64,000 nucleotides of DNA from Fusarium oxysporum f. sp. lycopersici 4287 (lineage: Eukaryota; Ascomycota; Sordariomycetes; Hypocreales; Nectriaceae), in NCBI RefSeq assembly GCF_000149955.1, contig NC_030987.1:3003899-3067898 (forward strand). Direction: 5' to 3'. The notes beneath the pieces were generated by a model. The model did not search any database and was not told the DNA's origin. It saw only the letters and a list, made by a program, of their open reading frames with translations. Positions 1-12,885 of the stretch are shown piece after piece. A program made the translations under genes and the position numbers. Numbering within the stretch: position 1 is the first letter of the stretch; each line of letters opens with the position of its first letter.

Positions 1-3000
1 AACGGTGCCGCAGTCAACTCCCTGCCCTGGCCTGTCCTGTCCTCCGCTGTCTCGTGCTCTGCTTCGACGGGCTTGTACTCGAGATACAGCAGGTACTGAA
101 GGGAAGCGAGTCGGTAAGCGAACAGTTTCCGAGCTGCGAATTCATCGACATGGATCATCGATAAGGCATCGACCGGTGAGAGTTTCAAAATTGCGCGTAT
201 CGATCGCAGCCCAACTGTAATGTAAGGTAGGTACTTCTTGTAGTTGTACATGTCGGTAGGCAGGGTAAGGGTATTTTGTATGAGATTATCACAACCCCTT
301 GTTCTGGTCATCACACTACCATCACCAACGCGCGCAGTTGCAAGCCGCCGCTATCGGCTGGCAGCATTGGCCTACCTGTTGGTGTCTGCTCTATTGGTTC
401 AAGAAAACGTGCGCCGTACACATGACGTTATTGTACATGCAACTTAAGAGAAAAAGTGTGTGTGTGCGCTGTACGTCCTTGACTTAATTAGCACAACCAC
501 CAGTCGGCTCCGAGATGGATGCGAATTTGTTTGTTTGTGGTGTGAAGGATGAGCTTGTCTTTCAACTACCTCACAATTTACTGTACTTTTTCCCCCCCCA
601 AAATCTCTCACCCACTCGACTCGAACTGCCGTGAGAAGAGAAAAATTCTCCGGTGGCTCCGTCGTAGAATCCTTCAGTCAGTACGTAATTAGTAGGATCA
701 CTCTACTCGACGGATAACTCGGGCTCGACTCGCGCCGTGTCCATTGGCATCTCGATCCGTAGCGCTTGACTCGCATTGCCGGATATAGCTCCGCTTGAAC
801 TTTTGAGGATATCAAGACGTGGGAGCCCCCTTTACATGACATTGGATGACATTCTGCCAAGACATACTGCCATGCCAGTGATCAAGTCAGAAGCCTGACA
901 TTACTGTGTAACTTTGTACGTGTTTGAATTCGCCTATTCCTTAGTTCCAGTCCCTGGTCAGTCAAAGTATCGGAATTTTGAATCAAAGAGGATCCCGACT
1001 AATCCCTGATCTTCTTGATGCCGATGGCCCCCCTTGCGAATATGATGCAGGCAGCACGATGCTGATGGATGTGAGCTGAGCAAGCCACGAGGTACCATCA
1101 CCGTGTCTTCGGGTTCGATCGATTCGAATGATCCTCTTTACCGAGCAGGCATAGAAACAGATGATGCTCCACGCTCAGGTACGGATATCTCTTGGACTCT
1201 TCTCGGCTCAAGGGCTCGGTTCAAAGGTCATTTATTCATTCACCAGAGAATCCGGCAACTAAGAAGCAACTAAACATTTAGCTAGTGTTATGTCTGAGGC
1301 CTCGGCCCTAACGGCCACTTGCACGTTTGTATCCGTAGAACAAATGCCAGTCTAATTCCATTGGATGCTATGCGTCGTGGGGTTGCATCGCCATCGTCAT
1401 GTCCCGCCACGAAATGCCCCGCGATAAGCTGCCTCGAGGCTCTTATGTCGCTTGTGTCTTCCCCTCCATTAGTGATCTACAGGAACAAGAAAGAGCACGG
1501 CCAACGGCCACCCCGTGGCGAATGAGTCACGTTCGCGCTATTATTCTCAACAATTCGATACCGACTCTCACAGAATCGTCCAGGTCTGGCCTGTTTGTTC
1601 ACTATCAGCAACCTGGGGCTGTCGAGGCTAAGTCGGAGCGGCATTCACACGAGGTCTGGACTGTCGATCTTCATCCTGTTAGCGGGCCACTGCAACCACA
1701 TATCTGTTATTTTCCGTGACGTTGGTAAAGATCACTATCAGCAGGGCAAGGTACGTATTCATTCACAGACTTGCGATATTGCCTTCTTGTCGGTGAAGAG
1801 GACTTTCTGTCCGAATTTCCGGCTGCCTGCAGTTGTCTTGCAGATCACTTGTTGAATAGCCTCAAGATATGATGATCAAGGTACATGAGAGTGACGACGG
1901 AATTGATAACCCTTCTTGATGTCTCAAGATGAGCTGTCAACAACACGAGTGGCCTATCTGGGCAATTCGCATGTCTCAATCTTGTTTCCTCCCCTGCTCG
2001 GCTTCATACAGTATTCTGTGGCTGCAGCATATGTCTTGGTGCAATATGTAATGTTGTGTGTATGGGGCCAGAGAAAATGGCTAACTATCAATCTTTGGAA
2101 ACAAACACAAGTGCCGGTCTGAGAGTCCAGCGACTACAGCAGTGACTAGCCATAATATGAATAGCTGCATTCTTAGTAAACTATCATGGCTGATGTTTTA
2201 GTTGTTATCATATTAGTTGTCTCCTTAGAAGTTGCTTCGTCAACTCTTTCCAACTGCATAGTTTACCCTCTATTGATGTCTTGCAATGACATATCGTTCT
2301 ATCCAGGTTTCAAAATATATGTATCCCTCCTTAACTCTAACCATAACTTACTGTCTCTTGTACGTATTGTGGTCTACCTATGTCGAACATGGCGTTCATC
2401 ACGTGTAACTTTATTGAAACCTCCACCTCCACCCTCACAACTCCACTCCACTTGTCTTCCTCTTCAACATCCATCTCACCGCCCAGCACTCGCTTCTGTA
2501 ACCATAGCTTATGAGCTGCAGCAGAAAAAAAGGGTCCTCGTACATACATTGCAACCGCCCTAACCCACAGCCCCAGTCTCCGCAGTTGACCAGCCTTTGG
2601 CGGTTACTGGTATTTTGTCTCGTCTCCGCGTAAACAAACGAGTTCCAGTAGATACGGGACATCCATTCACCCTTGAAGCTTTGGGATTGCTTCAAGATCC
2701 CTGATGCAGATGCTCTTTTGTTTGACCTGACAATGAAATGAGATGAACCATCCTATTCCGGCGGGCGCGCGTGGAGCGGCCGCATGAGCTTTTATTTCAT
2801 CCTTGCTATGGATTGTTACAGGTCACATCCTGGGTTGGAGAGGTTACCAACCAGAATCCCTGCTGTGTCCTCCGAGTGCTTGGGAACCCAAGATTGCATC
2901 CGGATCATCATCTCGGATTTGCTGGGTTACTCGATCGGAACTTGATCAATATCAATTCCCCACACCAAATTACGGTTGCAGCTGCGCTCAAATGTGTGTC

Positions 3001-4220
3001 AGGCATGTCCTGGCAGACCGGTTCACGTCAAGAGAGACAGCTGTGTTTCCACCTCAGAATAATCCTGGTCAAAGGTTGACCGTGCCTGATCACAAGGAAC
3101 AACTTTCAGCGAATCTTGGCCATTGGGAGCAACATTATTAATGCTTTGTCGGCAAATGTTACTCTTAGCACATCACGGAGTCACGAGATGGGTGGCATAG
3201 CAGCTGTTCGCTTACTCTGTCGCCTTTGACATTGTGAGTCTTGTTCGACGTCTGTCATCATCATTGGCCTGGGTCGACTAGTGATGGGCGGGCCGTCCCT
3301 TGACCGTCTCACTGAAGTGAGCAGCTGACTTGTCACAAGATGTCTCCCAGTAAAGTCACTTCTATGAACATTGAAAATCTTACCTTCAAAACCCATTTTC
3401 TTTAATTTGGCTGCCTGCATCAATGTAACGCCAAACCCTCGCTCACAACACTCCATGTTAAAACACCATCATCGCCATCCTAGCTTTCGCATGCTATGCT
3501 CGGATGGATCATGGTGGCTGGCCTCAGATCTCTTAATGCGTGGCTCATAAGCTTTTCCTCATTGAGATTAGCACGTTATCACATTTCAAGGGTCCGAAGC
3601 AAGTGGTGTGACTTGTGCATATGCCATCATGAGGCTGACTGTCAATCCTGTCAAGGGTCTTTGATCCAGTGGAAAATGCATCACATCACTTCAGCCGCGA
3701 GGTCCCTTTGCTCTGTGGCTGGCAGTACGTTAACACAGCTTAACAACACGCAATGGCCTGTCTAATAGTGAAACTTGTTGTGTCAGTCGAGGCTTGGCTG
3801 CATTCCATTGTATTGTGAGCATCGAGTTATGAACTACAACCCCGCTATCCTCACAATTCACAATTCACCACCCCGTTATTTGAGGCATATGTTAAAGCTT
3901 CATCAACATTTTCCCCGGCTTCACCCGCCAACTAATACATATCACTCAAAAGCCCTTGCCCACTAAGTTAAATCTGAACGCCACTTGAACACGGCGGCGG
4001 CAAAAGGCCGCATCACAGTCACAGTCTGTTTGCTGCTTACAGTCATTTCAGGGATATCCCTTTTCTCTTAGCGTGGGGGAGACCACAAAACCACTGAGGA
4101 ATAAACTTTTACGACTTCTTTCACGAATTGGCCCCTCTCAAACCCCTCAAACCCCTCTCCTCCTCGTCACATTTCGCCTCAGGCTCGGACGACTGTAGCA
4201 AACAGCATCAAGGCCGTCGA
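1..4220. other. Gene-free left flank
   Basis: I find no ORF with protein-like composition, splice structure or recognisable domain in these 4.2 kb. Short open frames exist on both strands but are low in conserved character and are interrupted often. The stretch downstream (left) of the zinc transporter may include its 3' UTR near 4100-4220. No tRNA or simple repeat of note was seen. Confidence 0.55.
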
Positions 4221-5802
4221 TCACTCAAGGTGTACTGGCGCACAGCACCTCAGCCCATCACACGAGCTTCCGCAAATCACCTGGCATTCTTGCTCGCCTC
4301 CTCGCGACCGTTGAGTTCTGCATACGCTATGATTGGCGTCGATCGAAGTTGCCTGGCCCTGAGACCCCGGGCCACTGCCAGGCATGATCACGGGGCTCGC
4401 TTCGAGAACCTCAGGCTGTAGGGTTGCTGAGTGAACCCCGTATGCGTGGAGACACTTCATGATGATCTTAGCCTTGTCTGCAAAGCCCTGGACAGTTCTA
4501 CTGTCGACGACGATGTGGGCAGAGGCGACAAATTTGCATTGGTCCAGGCGCCAGATGTGCAGCTCGTGTACCGATTTGATGCCAGGGATCTAAATGCTTG
4601 TCAGTCTTGGCTCTGAACAGAATGAGCTATACGCTGTTACCATTTCAATGTCGTGTTTGACGTCTTCAGGGTTGACGCCTTTAGGCGCAGTTTGTAGTAG
4701 AATAGCGCCGCTTTTCTTGACTAACGGTATAGCTGACAGGAGAATCATGAGTGAGATGAAGACTCCCACTGCTGGGTCCGCATAGTATCGACCTTCTCCT
4801 TTGAGCTGCCAGACCAGAACTGCCGCAATGATGACTCCAATGTTGTTGATGGCATCTCCCAGAACGTGAATGAAAACGCCAAGCATACCCAAGTCCCTTC
4901 CCGGGCTCTTCACAGACACGGTTGTGTGTCTATGATTATGGTGGTTCATGGGGATCTGTTGAGCTATTGTTAATGCTAAAGACTCTATAATATGTAGGAA
5001 TGCTATACTCACCTGTGCCAAACCTGTTACGCTCTCGCTTATTGCCTCGTTAGTCAATGGCCCAGTAGTCTCCTGGTTCTGTTGTCTATCATCATGGCTG
5101 TGTCGCCTATCTCCCTGGTGGTCATGTTCATGGTCATGCTCTGAAGGTGTAAGTCAGCGAGTGTTGTCGCGAATATCAGAGGATGGAATCTTTTCTCACC
5201 GTGAAGGAAGGATAGTACGAGAATGTTTAGTGCCAAACCAACGCAACCAACTATCATGATCAGGAAAGGCTGCTGTACGCCTATTTTGTTAGTTTCTTCT
5301 GATTGTGATACGGTATATCAACTGAGAACTTACGAGTCAAATGAACGAATCGTTCAACAGCCTGCACTAGAATACTGATCCCCAGTGCCAAAAGAAAGAC
5401 TCCGTTGAAGAATGCTCCTAGTATCGTTGCTCTGTGCCATCCATATGTGTATCCTTGTGGAGCTGGTTTCGTATGTTCTTGCAACTATCATGGTAAGCTA
5501 AATAAGGCACTTGAGACGCAGGTCCGCAACCTACCATCAACGCCATCAGAGCGACAACTATTCCGATAAGATCACTAAGCTGTTTGTTGTCAGATATCCA
5601 TCTCCATCTTGATTCATAAGGGATTTGCATACGTAGTGAAAGGCATCGGCGATTAATGCGATGGAGTGAGTATAGAACCCAACTATATGCTGTCAGTTAG
5701 GGTTCCCAAGATGATATTTGACTTACCAGCCAATTCAGCTGCAAAGAACGAGAAAGATATACATATTGTGGCTATCAGCCTCTGCTTCTTTGTGATTTTC
5801 AT
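4221..5802 (-). CDS. CDF-family vacuolar zinc transporter (ZRC1/COT1-like)
   Basis: Predicted zinc/H+ antiporter of the cation diffusion facilitator family, which moves Zn2+ out of the cytosol, usually into the vacuole. Eight exons join in frame to 404 aa, with introns at about 4590-4640, 4956-5012, 5141-5199, 5281-5333, 5485-5534, 5580-5632 and 5683-5726. Start is ATG at 5802 (MKITKKQRLIA). Seen directly: six hydrophobic segments; the paired metal-binding HxxxD motifs of helix 2 (H41-Y-L-S-D45) and helix 5 (H207-V-L-G-D211); a histidine-rich cytosolic loop (HEHDHEHDH, about 134-142) between helices 4 and 5, with a second cluster at 182-187; and a C-terminal cytosolic domain (SVHELHIWRLD) typical of the family. 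The His loop is the hallmark of zinc-type (ZRC1/COT1/ZnT) members. Cobalt or cadmium as additional substrate cannot be excluded. Length is normal for the family. Confidence 0.93.
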
Positions 5803-6945
5803 TGTAATATCTTGGGGTTCTGGTTTTCGTTTAGAAATTCTGTTATAGATTCGTTTGGATTCTCGCTTCTGGTCCGTTGGGTCGACAGCTTTGCAAATCC
5901 AGATTTTAAGGGGGTTCTCATTATCAATGGGGTCAACTCGGCTTTATACTCCTTGAAATTTTCAAAGGAGTGGTCCTCCGCACTTAAGAGGTCTGAATAG
6001 ATGAGTTCTCTGAGGAAGCTGGCATAACATCCCATCAGCTTGTAGGGCAAACAGCAGCGAATTGTTGTCGAAAATAGCCAAACAAGTCAGAGATAGATTC
6101 CATACCCATAGAATATACCGATAGAAGTCAGCGAAGCGAAGACGGATATTAAAAAAGCAGTTTATCAAGGTGTTGGCTCATGTAGCTATCCGTGATCGGG
6201 TTCCGGGACAATGATTGGGGTAGCATTAACTTGCCGGGCCGAAGATGGGATACAGGTATTTTTTGGTTAGGATTCTTGTTTCACGACAGCTCTTTGTGCT
6301 TGGCGAATATAAAGCTCCGCGCTGTTGTGTGCGTTGGTGATGTTGGTTGTTGCCATTGTAAGGTTGGCTTGCAGTGAAAACTATACAAATGGCCAATCTT
6401 GGATGAGCACTCTAATACACTTCAAAGACTTCTATATTACATCTATTCATATGGCTAGATGTTAAATCGCTATCTGTTTTGAGGTTCGCCGACCGTCTTG
6501 TGTAATGTCACTTTGTCCCTAGGGTATGCAAATCTGTGTGTCTCCTATTCACCGATATTCTAGCCACAAAAGAATTTGTAGAGAGACGGTTTTAGAAGGG
6601 TAACCATGGCAAAAGCCGACGTTGGTTATAATCAAAGACATTTGATTTCGCAATACAAAACGATGTGTTGCTGATATGGAGAACAAAGTGGGTGACTGTA
6701 CCAGCCCGTATTGGACCCTGATGTTCAGGGGTAAGAATTCTCAAAGAAACAGTGTTTGGCTCGGAACTCTGTGATTCCCTGGCTCATTTAGCCCGTGACA
6801 AAAGGCAACATATCCCGATTTCAACTCAAGATATCTACACAGTCTAGCTCACTGAAGTGCTGAAAGAAACCCGTTGAAACAAATCGCATTATTTTTTCTA
6901 TAAATCGACCAAACGCCATGCGTAGATGCCACTGCAATCGACAAA
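5803..6945. other. Intergenic, zinc transporter promoter and DBP10 3' flank
   Basis: This spacer holds the promoter side of the minus-strand zinc transporter and the 3' side of DBP10. Small open frames on both strands near 5800-6170 have no protein-like features. No repeat or RNA gene was recognised. Confidence 0.5.
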
Positions 6946-9686
6946 TCACTTCTTCCTGGTAGGACGAGCGTTCTTGAGCCTCTTCTTCTCCTTCTCCTGT
7001 CTTGCCTTGCGGATATCGTCCCTGCCCTTGAGTTCCTTCTTGCTTCCCATACCATCGCGGAAACGACCCACGCGCTTCTCTCTCGCCTCGTCGACACGCT
7101 TCTTGCGAACCTGGAAGTCGTCGCGGTACTTGTCTGCCTCCTTTGGTGCCCTCTCCTGCTTGTGTTTGTAGCGGACACCAGAGGGAATGTGGGCGACATG
7201 GTTCGCACCGCCAGGACGTTCTGCCTCGCCGACGTGAGGGAGTTTGCCGAGACGGTTGGCACGCTTCCACTTGTCGAAGCGGCCACTTTGGAAGCTGGCT
7301 GCGATCTTGACACCACTCTCGCCACGGATCATCTTGGCACCCTTGGATCCGTCGTCGTCGTTCTCTCGTGACACATACTTCTTCGACTTCTTGTCCCAAC
7401 GCATCTTTGAGCGAGTTGGCTCACCGAAGCTCTTGGCGTTCTCATCATTTGTAAGATCCATGGTCACGCCACGAGCAGCCTCCACAAAGTTGGAAGAGTC
7501 CTGGCCACCGGACGACACGCCGTAGCCACGTTCCTCGGCGGCGTTGAATGTTCGAGGTGTGTAAGACATGAAAACTTCTGAGTCTCGCCAATCCGTCTGT
7601 CCCTTCTTTGAGTTGGTGTTGGAGACGGTGACCTCCAAGCCATCATCTGACTCCTCAGGGGCCTCGTCCACATCCATCTGGTCTTCATCTTCATCAGACA
7701 TGGCGTCCACCTCGGCACCAACTGGCACATCGTCATCAATGCCATCGAAATCGTCGTCATCCTTCTTCTCTGTTTGCCTTCGTGGCGTAATTCTCTTTCT
7801 CAATTGCTTCATTACTTCGGCAGCTTCAGTAGTTCCCTTGTCTCGACGTCCACCGATCTCAAAGATAGTCTCCTGAGGCCTGAAACCACTGATTCTAGCC
7901 AACATATTGGCTCGTGCTTGTTCAGCTCCATCAACGTCCTCCCCAAAAAGTGCATGAAGTTGTGTCCAACCCTCACTTCCAACCAATTCTTTCGATCGCT
8001 TCGCACTTTGACTAGCTGCCGAGTTCCTTGTTCTCAAGTAGAGCTTCTCTGCCTTGATAGCAACTCCTCGTAGCGCTGAGATGTCCTCACTTTCGTACAA
8101 AGCTTTGTTAAACCATTCGACCTGAGCTTCCACAGGGTCTCGTTTTAATGCGCCAACAACCACATCATCTGCAAATGATGGGTTTTTGGCCTCCTGACCA
8201 ATAACAAGTCTCTTACCAAGGAACAGCTGAAGGTCAAGGAGATAAGGAGCGTCAGTATCTCTTACGAGACTGTAACTCCAACCACGTTGGCCTGCTCGAG
8301 CAGTACGACCAACTCGATGAACAAAAACCTTGGGCTGGGGAGGAAAGTCGAAGTTGATGACATTGGCAAGAACTGGAATATCGATACCACGAGCAGCAAC
8401 ATCAGTAACGACAAGAATGTTTGTCTTGCCTCTTCGAAAGTCTTCGACCTGAATTCTTCGCGCAGTCTGATCAAGGGATCCGTAGACATAGGAAACAGCG
8501 AAACCGGCATAAATCAGTAAGTTGGCGAGGTACTCGACGTGATGCTTGGTTGCTGTAAAGATGATCGTGGAATGTTCTGTAGGCTTCCCGCTTGAACCGT
8601 CTGCACCCCGTTTTCGCTTCTTGGATCCTGTTTCGGAGTCCTCAGCGCTCACTGGGGCTCCGACTGGCATCTTGATGACGTCGTGGAGGATATGCAACAA
8701 AGATCCCTCCTTTTCAGCACCCTTGACAGAGAAGAAAGCACTCTCGAGATCAGGAGAGACCTTTGTCTCGGCATCAAGTCGCACGAGACTTGGATCTTGT
8801 AAGCCGGCGCGAGCGAATTCAACCAAAGAGGCAGGCAACGTCGCAGAGAAGAGTAAACTTTGCCTTGAAGGTGGAAGTGCATGAAGGATTTCAGTCAACT
8901 GTGCCGCAAAACCCATTTCAAACAAGCGATCAGCTTCATCGAAAACCACGTATTTGATAGAAGAAAGGTCCAAAGACATCTCGACCTTCAAATGAAGGAA
9001 TCGTCCAGGTGTTGCGATCACGATATCGGGATTGGCGGCCATAGATCCGAACTGCTCCTCCAGACTATCACCACCAACAAGCAAAACGCACTTTAAGTCG
9101 GTCCCTCTGCTGAATTCCTTCACAACCTTCAAAGTTTGGATCGCGAGTTCTCGAGAGGGCGAAAGGATAAGCGCTCGTGTTCCGAACCTGGCGCTATGCG
9201 CGCGCAATCGTTCGATCATAGGAATAACGAAGGCTGCTGTCTTTCCGGAACCTGTCCTGGCCATGCCGACCAAATCTTTTCTGTCCAGAATCAAAGGAAT
9301 GGCTTTACGTTGGATTGGAGTTGGGACCGAGAAACCTTTCCGTGTAATGGCCTTTAGGAGGTTGCTGTTCAGACCTGGAAGATATTAGTAGTTTCTTCAC
9401 CTCATATGTTGACATTCTTACCCATTGCCTGGAAACCTCCACCCTTCTTGACTGTTCTACCCTTAAGATTGGATGCTTTTCGAAAAGAAGCCGCCTGTTG
9501 AAGGGCAATGAAGGCCTCGTCGTTGTCATCGTTGCCGGGCTCTGGGCCGTTCAACAGGCCGTCGAAGTCGAAGTCCGCGCTGCCATCGTTGCCGCCATTC
9601 TCGTTTTCGCCGTCGCCGGGGTATAACGACCCAAAGATATCAATCTCCCCATCAGAAGGGGTCGGTGAGACGCCGCGTTGTGGCAT
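6946..9686 (-). CDS. DBP10: ATP-dependent RNA helicase DBP10
   Basis: DEAD-box helicase needed in the nucleolus for 60S ribosomal subunit assembly. Two exons give 897 aa. The intron at 9375-9421 has GTAAGA...CAG ends and joins ...GFQAMG to LNSNLLK in frame. Start is ATG at 9686 ([14 protein letters not shown]). Domains in order: acidic N-terminus; Q motif ([13 protein letters not shown], about 100-112); motif I ARTGSGKT (127-134); Ia PSRELAIQ; motif II DEAD (about 234-237); motif III SAT; the C-terminal RecA lobe with ARGIDIP and motif [12 protein letters not shown]; then an acidic linker and a very basic tail ending RPTRKK. The long acidic/basic C-terminal extension (DBP10CT type) distinguishes DBP10 from other DEAD proteins and matches the DBP10 length (yeast about 995 aa). 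Its start faces the J-protein gene at 9922 across a 235-bp shared promoter. Confidence 0.95.
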
Positions 9687-9921
9687 TGTGACTCGCCGTT
9701 GATATCAGCAATATGTATGCAGAATTAAGATAGTCTAACAGGCTCAGTAGCTCTCTTTCCAATAATTTTTTCTGTTATCTTATCTCGCGGGGCATATAAG
9801 TGGGTCACTTTGTTCCAGCGCTGCGACTGCCTATCGCCTACTATTAACCTACCCTTCACTCACTTTCAACCTGGTTGGTTCTTCATCATTTCAACTTCTA
9901 GAAGGCGATCAATTGCCCATA
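9687..9921. promoter_or_regulatory. Shared DBP10 / J-protein bidirectional promoter
   Basis: Only 235 bp separate the divergent start codons of DBP10 and the J-domain gene, so both promoters must lie here or overlap the genes. It contains an A/T block (aataattttttc near 9761-9772) and CT-rich stretches before the plus-strand ATG. Co-expression is inferred, not shown. Confidence 0.5.
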
Positions 9922-10675
9922 ATGTCCAGCAAAGATTCGAAAGAAGATAAAGACGCGCTCGATGCTCTTGAGCTTGAAGCCAAAGAATTTGATAAGGTCA
10001 GTTGTTTGCGACAACTATATCAGTCATCAAGACTCCCGCTGACTCTCCCTCTAGGATGCTGAGATTGACCGCATCTTGAAGGCATTTCGCCTCGACGCGT
10101 ATGTGAAAGCCCCGTCATTTCTCTACATTGAGATCTAATTTTCTCATAGTTATGCCGTTCTTGATCTCCAACCTGGTGTCCCTGACTCAGACATCAAAGT
10201 TACTTACCGCAAGAAGTCTCTCCTCATCCATCCCGATAAAACAAAGAATCCACTGGCTCCAGATGCGTTCGATCGGCTAAAGAAGGCCCAGACAGAGCTT
10301 ATGGACGAGAAGCACCGTGCACGACTAGATGAAGCTATCGCGGACGCTCGAATGTTGCTTATTCGCGAAAACAAATGGACGGTGGACAGCGAAGAGCTCA
10401 AGACGGAAGAGTTCCGAAAGATGTGGCGCGCAAAGGCCCGAGATGTTCTCATTGATAACGAGCATCGCCGACGTCGCCAGATGAAAGCCCAGCTCCAGGA
10501 AGAAGGTCGTGAACAACGACGTACTGATGCCGAGGTGGAAGAGCGTAAGCGCAAGCGACAGCATGAACAGGATTGGGAAGCCACCCGGGATGAGCGGATC
10601 AGCAGCTGGCGACAATTCCAGAAAGGATCGGGTGGCGAGAAGAAAAAGAAGAAGAAGCTCAAGCCCATCGGCTAG
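9922..10675 (+). CDS. J-domain protein, DNAJC8/Spf31-like
   Basis: Type III J-protein related to human DNAJC8 and S. pombe Spf31, which associate with the spliceosome. Three exons (9922-9996, 10055-10098, 10150-10675) give 214 aa; both introns are GT-AG and keep the frame (DK|DAEID; D-A|Y-A-V-L). Start ATG at 9922 (MSSKDSKEDKD). Seen: an acidic N-terminus, then a J-domain (about 41-95) with an intact HPD triad in LLIHPDKTKN, then a long charged helical region rich in Arg/Glu and a terminal Lys run (KKKKKKLKPIG). There is no Gly/Phe or zinc-finger region, which rules out a type I/II chaperone. Size matches the DNAJC8 family. Divergent partner of DBP10; convergent with MDJ1, another J-protein. 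Confidence 0.87.
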
Positions 10676-11198
10676 AGACCTTGGTATTTCGCGGGAGTTT
10701 ATTGGGAAGACATCACGAAGGGACACGGCTACACTACACAATGTCGCGCTGGTATGTGAGTTAAATAATTATGATGAACGGTTTGGACTCTAATCAAGTC
10801 AGACAAGGTGCCCCCAGGTTTCATGCCTCACTCGACTCTGGAGACGCCGGTTTTCAGCACGGTAAGTTCAACCTGAACGTGTATCATTGACGTAGACCGC
10901 GTGATGTATTCGTAGTATCATTCATATCCAACGTGCGCCTTCAAGTGACTTGAAATGCAATTCAATGAGGAGAGTGGCCTCGTTGGAGCTTCCCAGCTCC
11001 TCTTCTATACTACAGGATTAGTATACAACAGATCTGATGTAGTTGGCAGATCTACATGAGTAGTTGGGCTATCATAACCCTCCACCGACGCCATACAAAA
11101 AATATGAACCTTTTGAACACCAACAAATGCGCTTCTCCCACTCTAATTTTAATAATACCCCCAGTATATGATACATATCATCATCAGTCGGAAGTTAT
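10676..11198. other. Convergent intergenic (3' flanks)
   Basis: About 520 bp between the stop codons of two convergent J-protein genes. It should contain both 3' UTRs. No coding or RNA feature was recognised. Confidence 0.5.
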
Positions 11199-12885
11199 TT
11201 ATTTCTTATCCTTATCATCAGATTTCTTGCTTGAGCCGTCATTCTCGCTTGAATCATCATCCACCTTTTGGTGAGCGGGATTATTGGTCAGTGTGTGCCA
11301 AAGCGATTTGAGGAAGCCCTCATTCTTGTGCGATTCAGGGTCATTTGGGTCCCTTGAATGGTCAGTATCAAATGCTCAAATTGATCAGGCTGCAATCAGT
11401 GCCTTACCTTGAAGAACCGACGCCCATCACACGCTTGGCAGTCTTATCACCCATTTCGTCGGCAAGCAACTCAACGATAGTTCGCTGGTTGGCCGTAAGA
11501 TACTTGGGCATACTGACTCGGTATTCGACCCGGAGATCACCGTTGACACCACGTCGAGAACCGAGACGCTTCATTCCCATACCAGGAAGTGTGATCTTGT
11601 CACCAGTATTGGTACCAGTGGCAACTTTGACATTGACTGTTCCATCCAGAGTAGGGATCTCTGCATGGCCACCCAGTAAGGCAGTTGTAAGAGGAATATT
11701 GGCAGTGTAAAGAATGTTGGAGCCGTCTCGACGGAACTTGGGGTCCTTGGCAACTCGGATAAAGACGTATAGATCTCCGTTCTGGCCACGAGCATTGGGG
11801 TCGGAAGATCGGCCAGTAGCAGGCGCGTCACCAGCACCGTCAACTCGAAGTCGCATACCATCCTCGATACCGGCAGGGATATCCACCGTGATTGACTTTC
11901 TCTCCCTCACAACACCATCTCCTGAGCATGTCTTGCACTCAGCTCCCTTGGGAATAACCGTACCGGTACCCTCACAAGTTCCGCAAGTAGATGCCATTTG
12001 GAAGCCACCCTGCATGAAGTGTACTCGAGTTCCAGTTCCATCACAAGCACTGCAGGCACTCCTCGATGTGCCGGCTTTCAGGCCGTTACCCTTGCATGTA
12101 CCGCATGTGCTGAGTGGTGTGAGCGAAATCGTCTTGCTGGTGCCTTTCGCCGCCTCCATAAAGCTGATAGTAGCTTGAACTTCGACATTGTCACCGACCA
12201 AGATCTCCTGCTGATGAGCTTGCTGTCGTCCACGGCGTCCAAAGCCTTGTTGTCCGGTAAATGCTGAAAATATATCCTCGAAGTTGACACCACCTCCGAA
12301 ACCTCCCTGTCCGCCAAAGCCGCCGAATCCTCCTTGTGTACCAAATCCTCCAAAGCCAGAGAATGGGTGCCCTCCACCGAAACCACCACCACCACCTGGG
12401 GCACCTCCCCCGCTGGGATCGAAGCCAGCGGCGCCGAATTGGTCGTACTGCTCGCGCTTCTTGGGGTCGGACAGAATCTCGTATGCGGATTGAATATCGG
12501 CGAACTTATCCTTGGCCTGGGGGTCCTTATTCGTATCGGGATGGAACTTTTTCGCTAGGCCGTAGTATGCCTTTTTAATCTCGCCGGCCGATGCGCTCTT
12601 ACTAACACCAAGAGCCTGGTAAGGATCCTTCTGCTGGACGGCATTTGTAGCATGGAACAACTATCACATATCAGAATGTAAAACTTTATCAATTGGTATT
12701 GGCCTACTCACCCGCTTCGCTGAAGGAGCTCGAGTCCTCTTCCTCAAAGAAGATTGGTTTTGAGAGCCGGCCCGCCATGCCGCAGTGTGAAGCTGGGCAC
12801 CTTTCTTTAAACACTGAATCTTAGGTGCATTTTGCGCCAGCACACGCGCAGGAGCGGCGGCCTTTGATATCAAACTAGGATTCAT
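11199..12885 (-). CDS. MDJ1: Mitochondrial DnaJ (Hsp40) chaperone MDJ1
   Basis: Co-chaperone of mitochondrial Hsp70 in matrix protein folding. Three exons (12712-12885, 11408-12660, 11199-11352) give 526 aa; introns are 12661-12711 and 11353-11407. I chose the ATG at 12885 ([12 protein letters not shown]). The first about 69 residues contain many Arg/Lys and no acidic residue, a typical matrix presequence. Then come a J-domain (about 70-135) with HPD at 98-100, a Gly/Phe-rich linker with GGFGG repeats, the zinc-finger region with four CxxCxGxG units ([32 protein letters not shown]), and the C-terminal substrate-binding domain. This is the full type I DnaJ architecture. The small last exon encodes an acidic/basic tail (ending KKSDDKDKK) beyond the bacterial-like core. 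A palindromic heat-shock-like element lies 119 bp upstream. Confidence 0.94.

Noticed and set aside
3181..3456. 91-codon minus-strand ORF (MECCERGFGVTLMQ...)
   Set aside because: A possible donor follows codon 25, but I could find no matching downstream exon or family. Too weak to call.
6849..7399. Long minus-strand alternative frames overlapping the DBP10 3' end
   Set aside because: They are frameshifted readings of the Lys/Arg-rich DBP10 tail and carry no independent signal.
11998..12578. Plus-strand Pro-rich and His-rich ORFs over MDJ1
   Set aside because: They are antisense readings of the Gly/Phe-rich linker codons.
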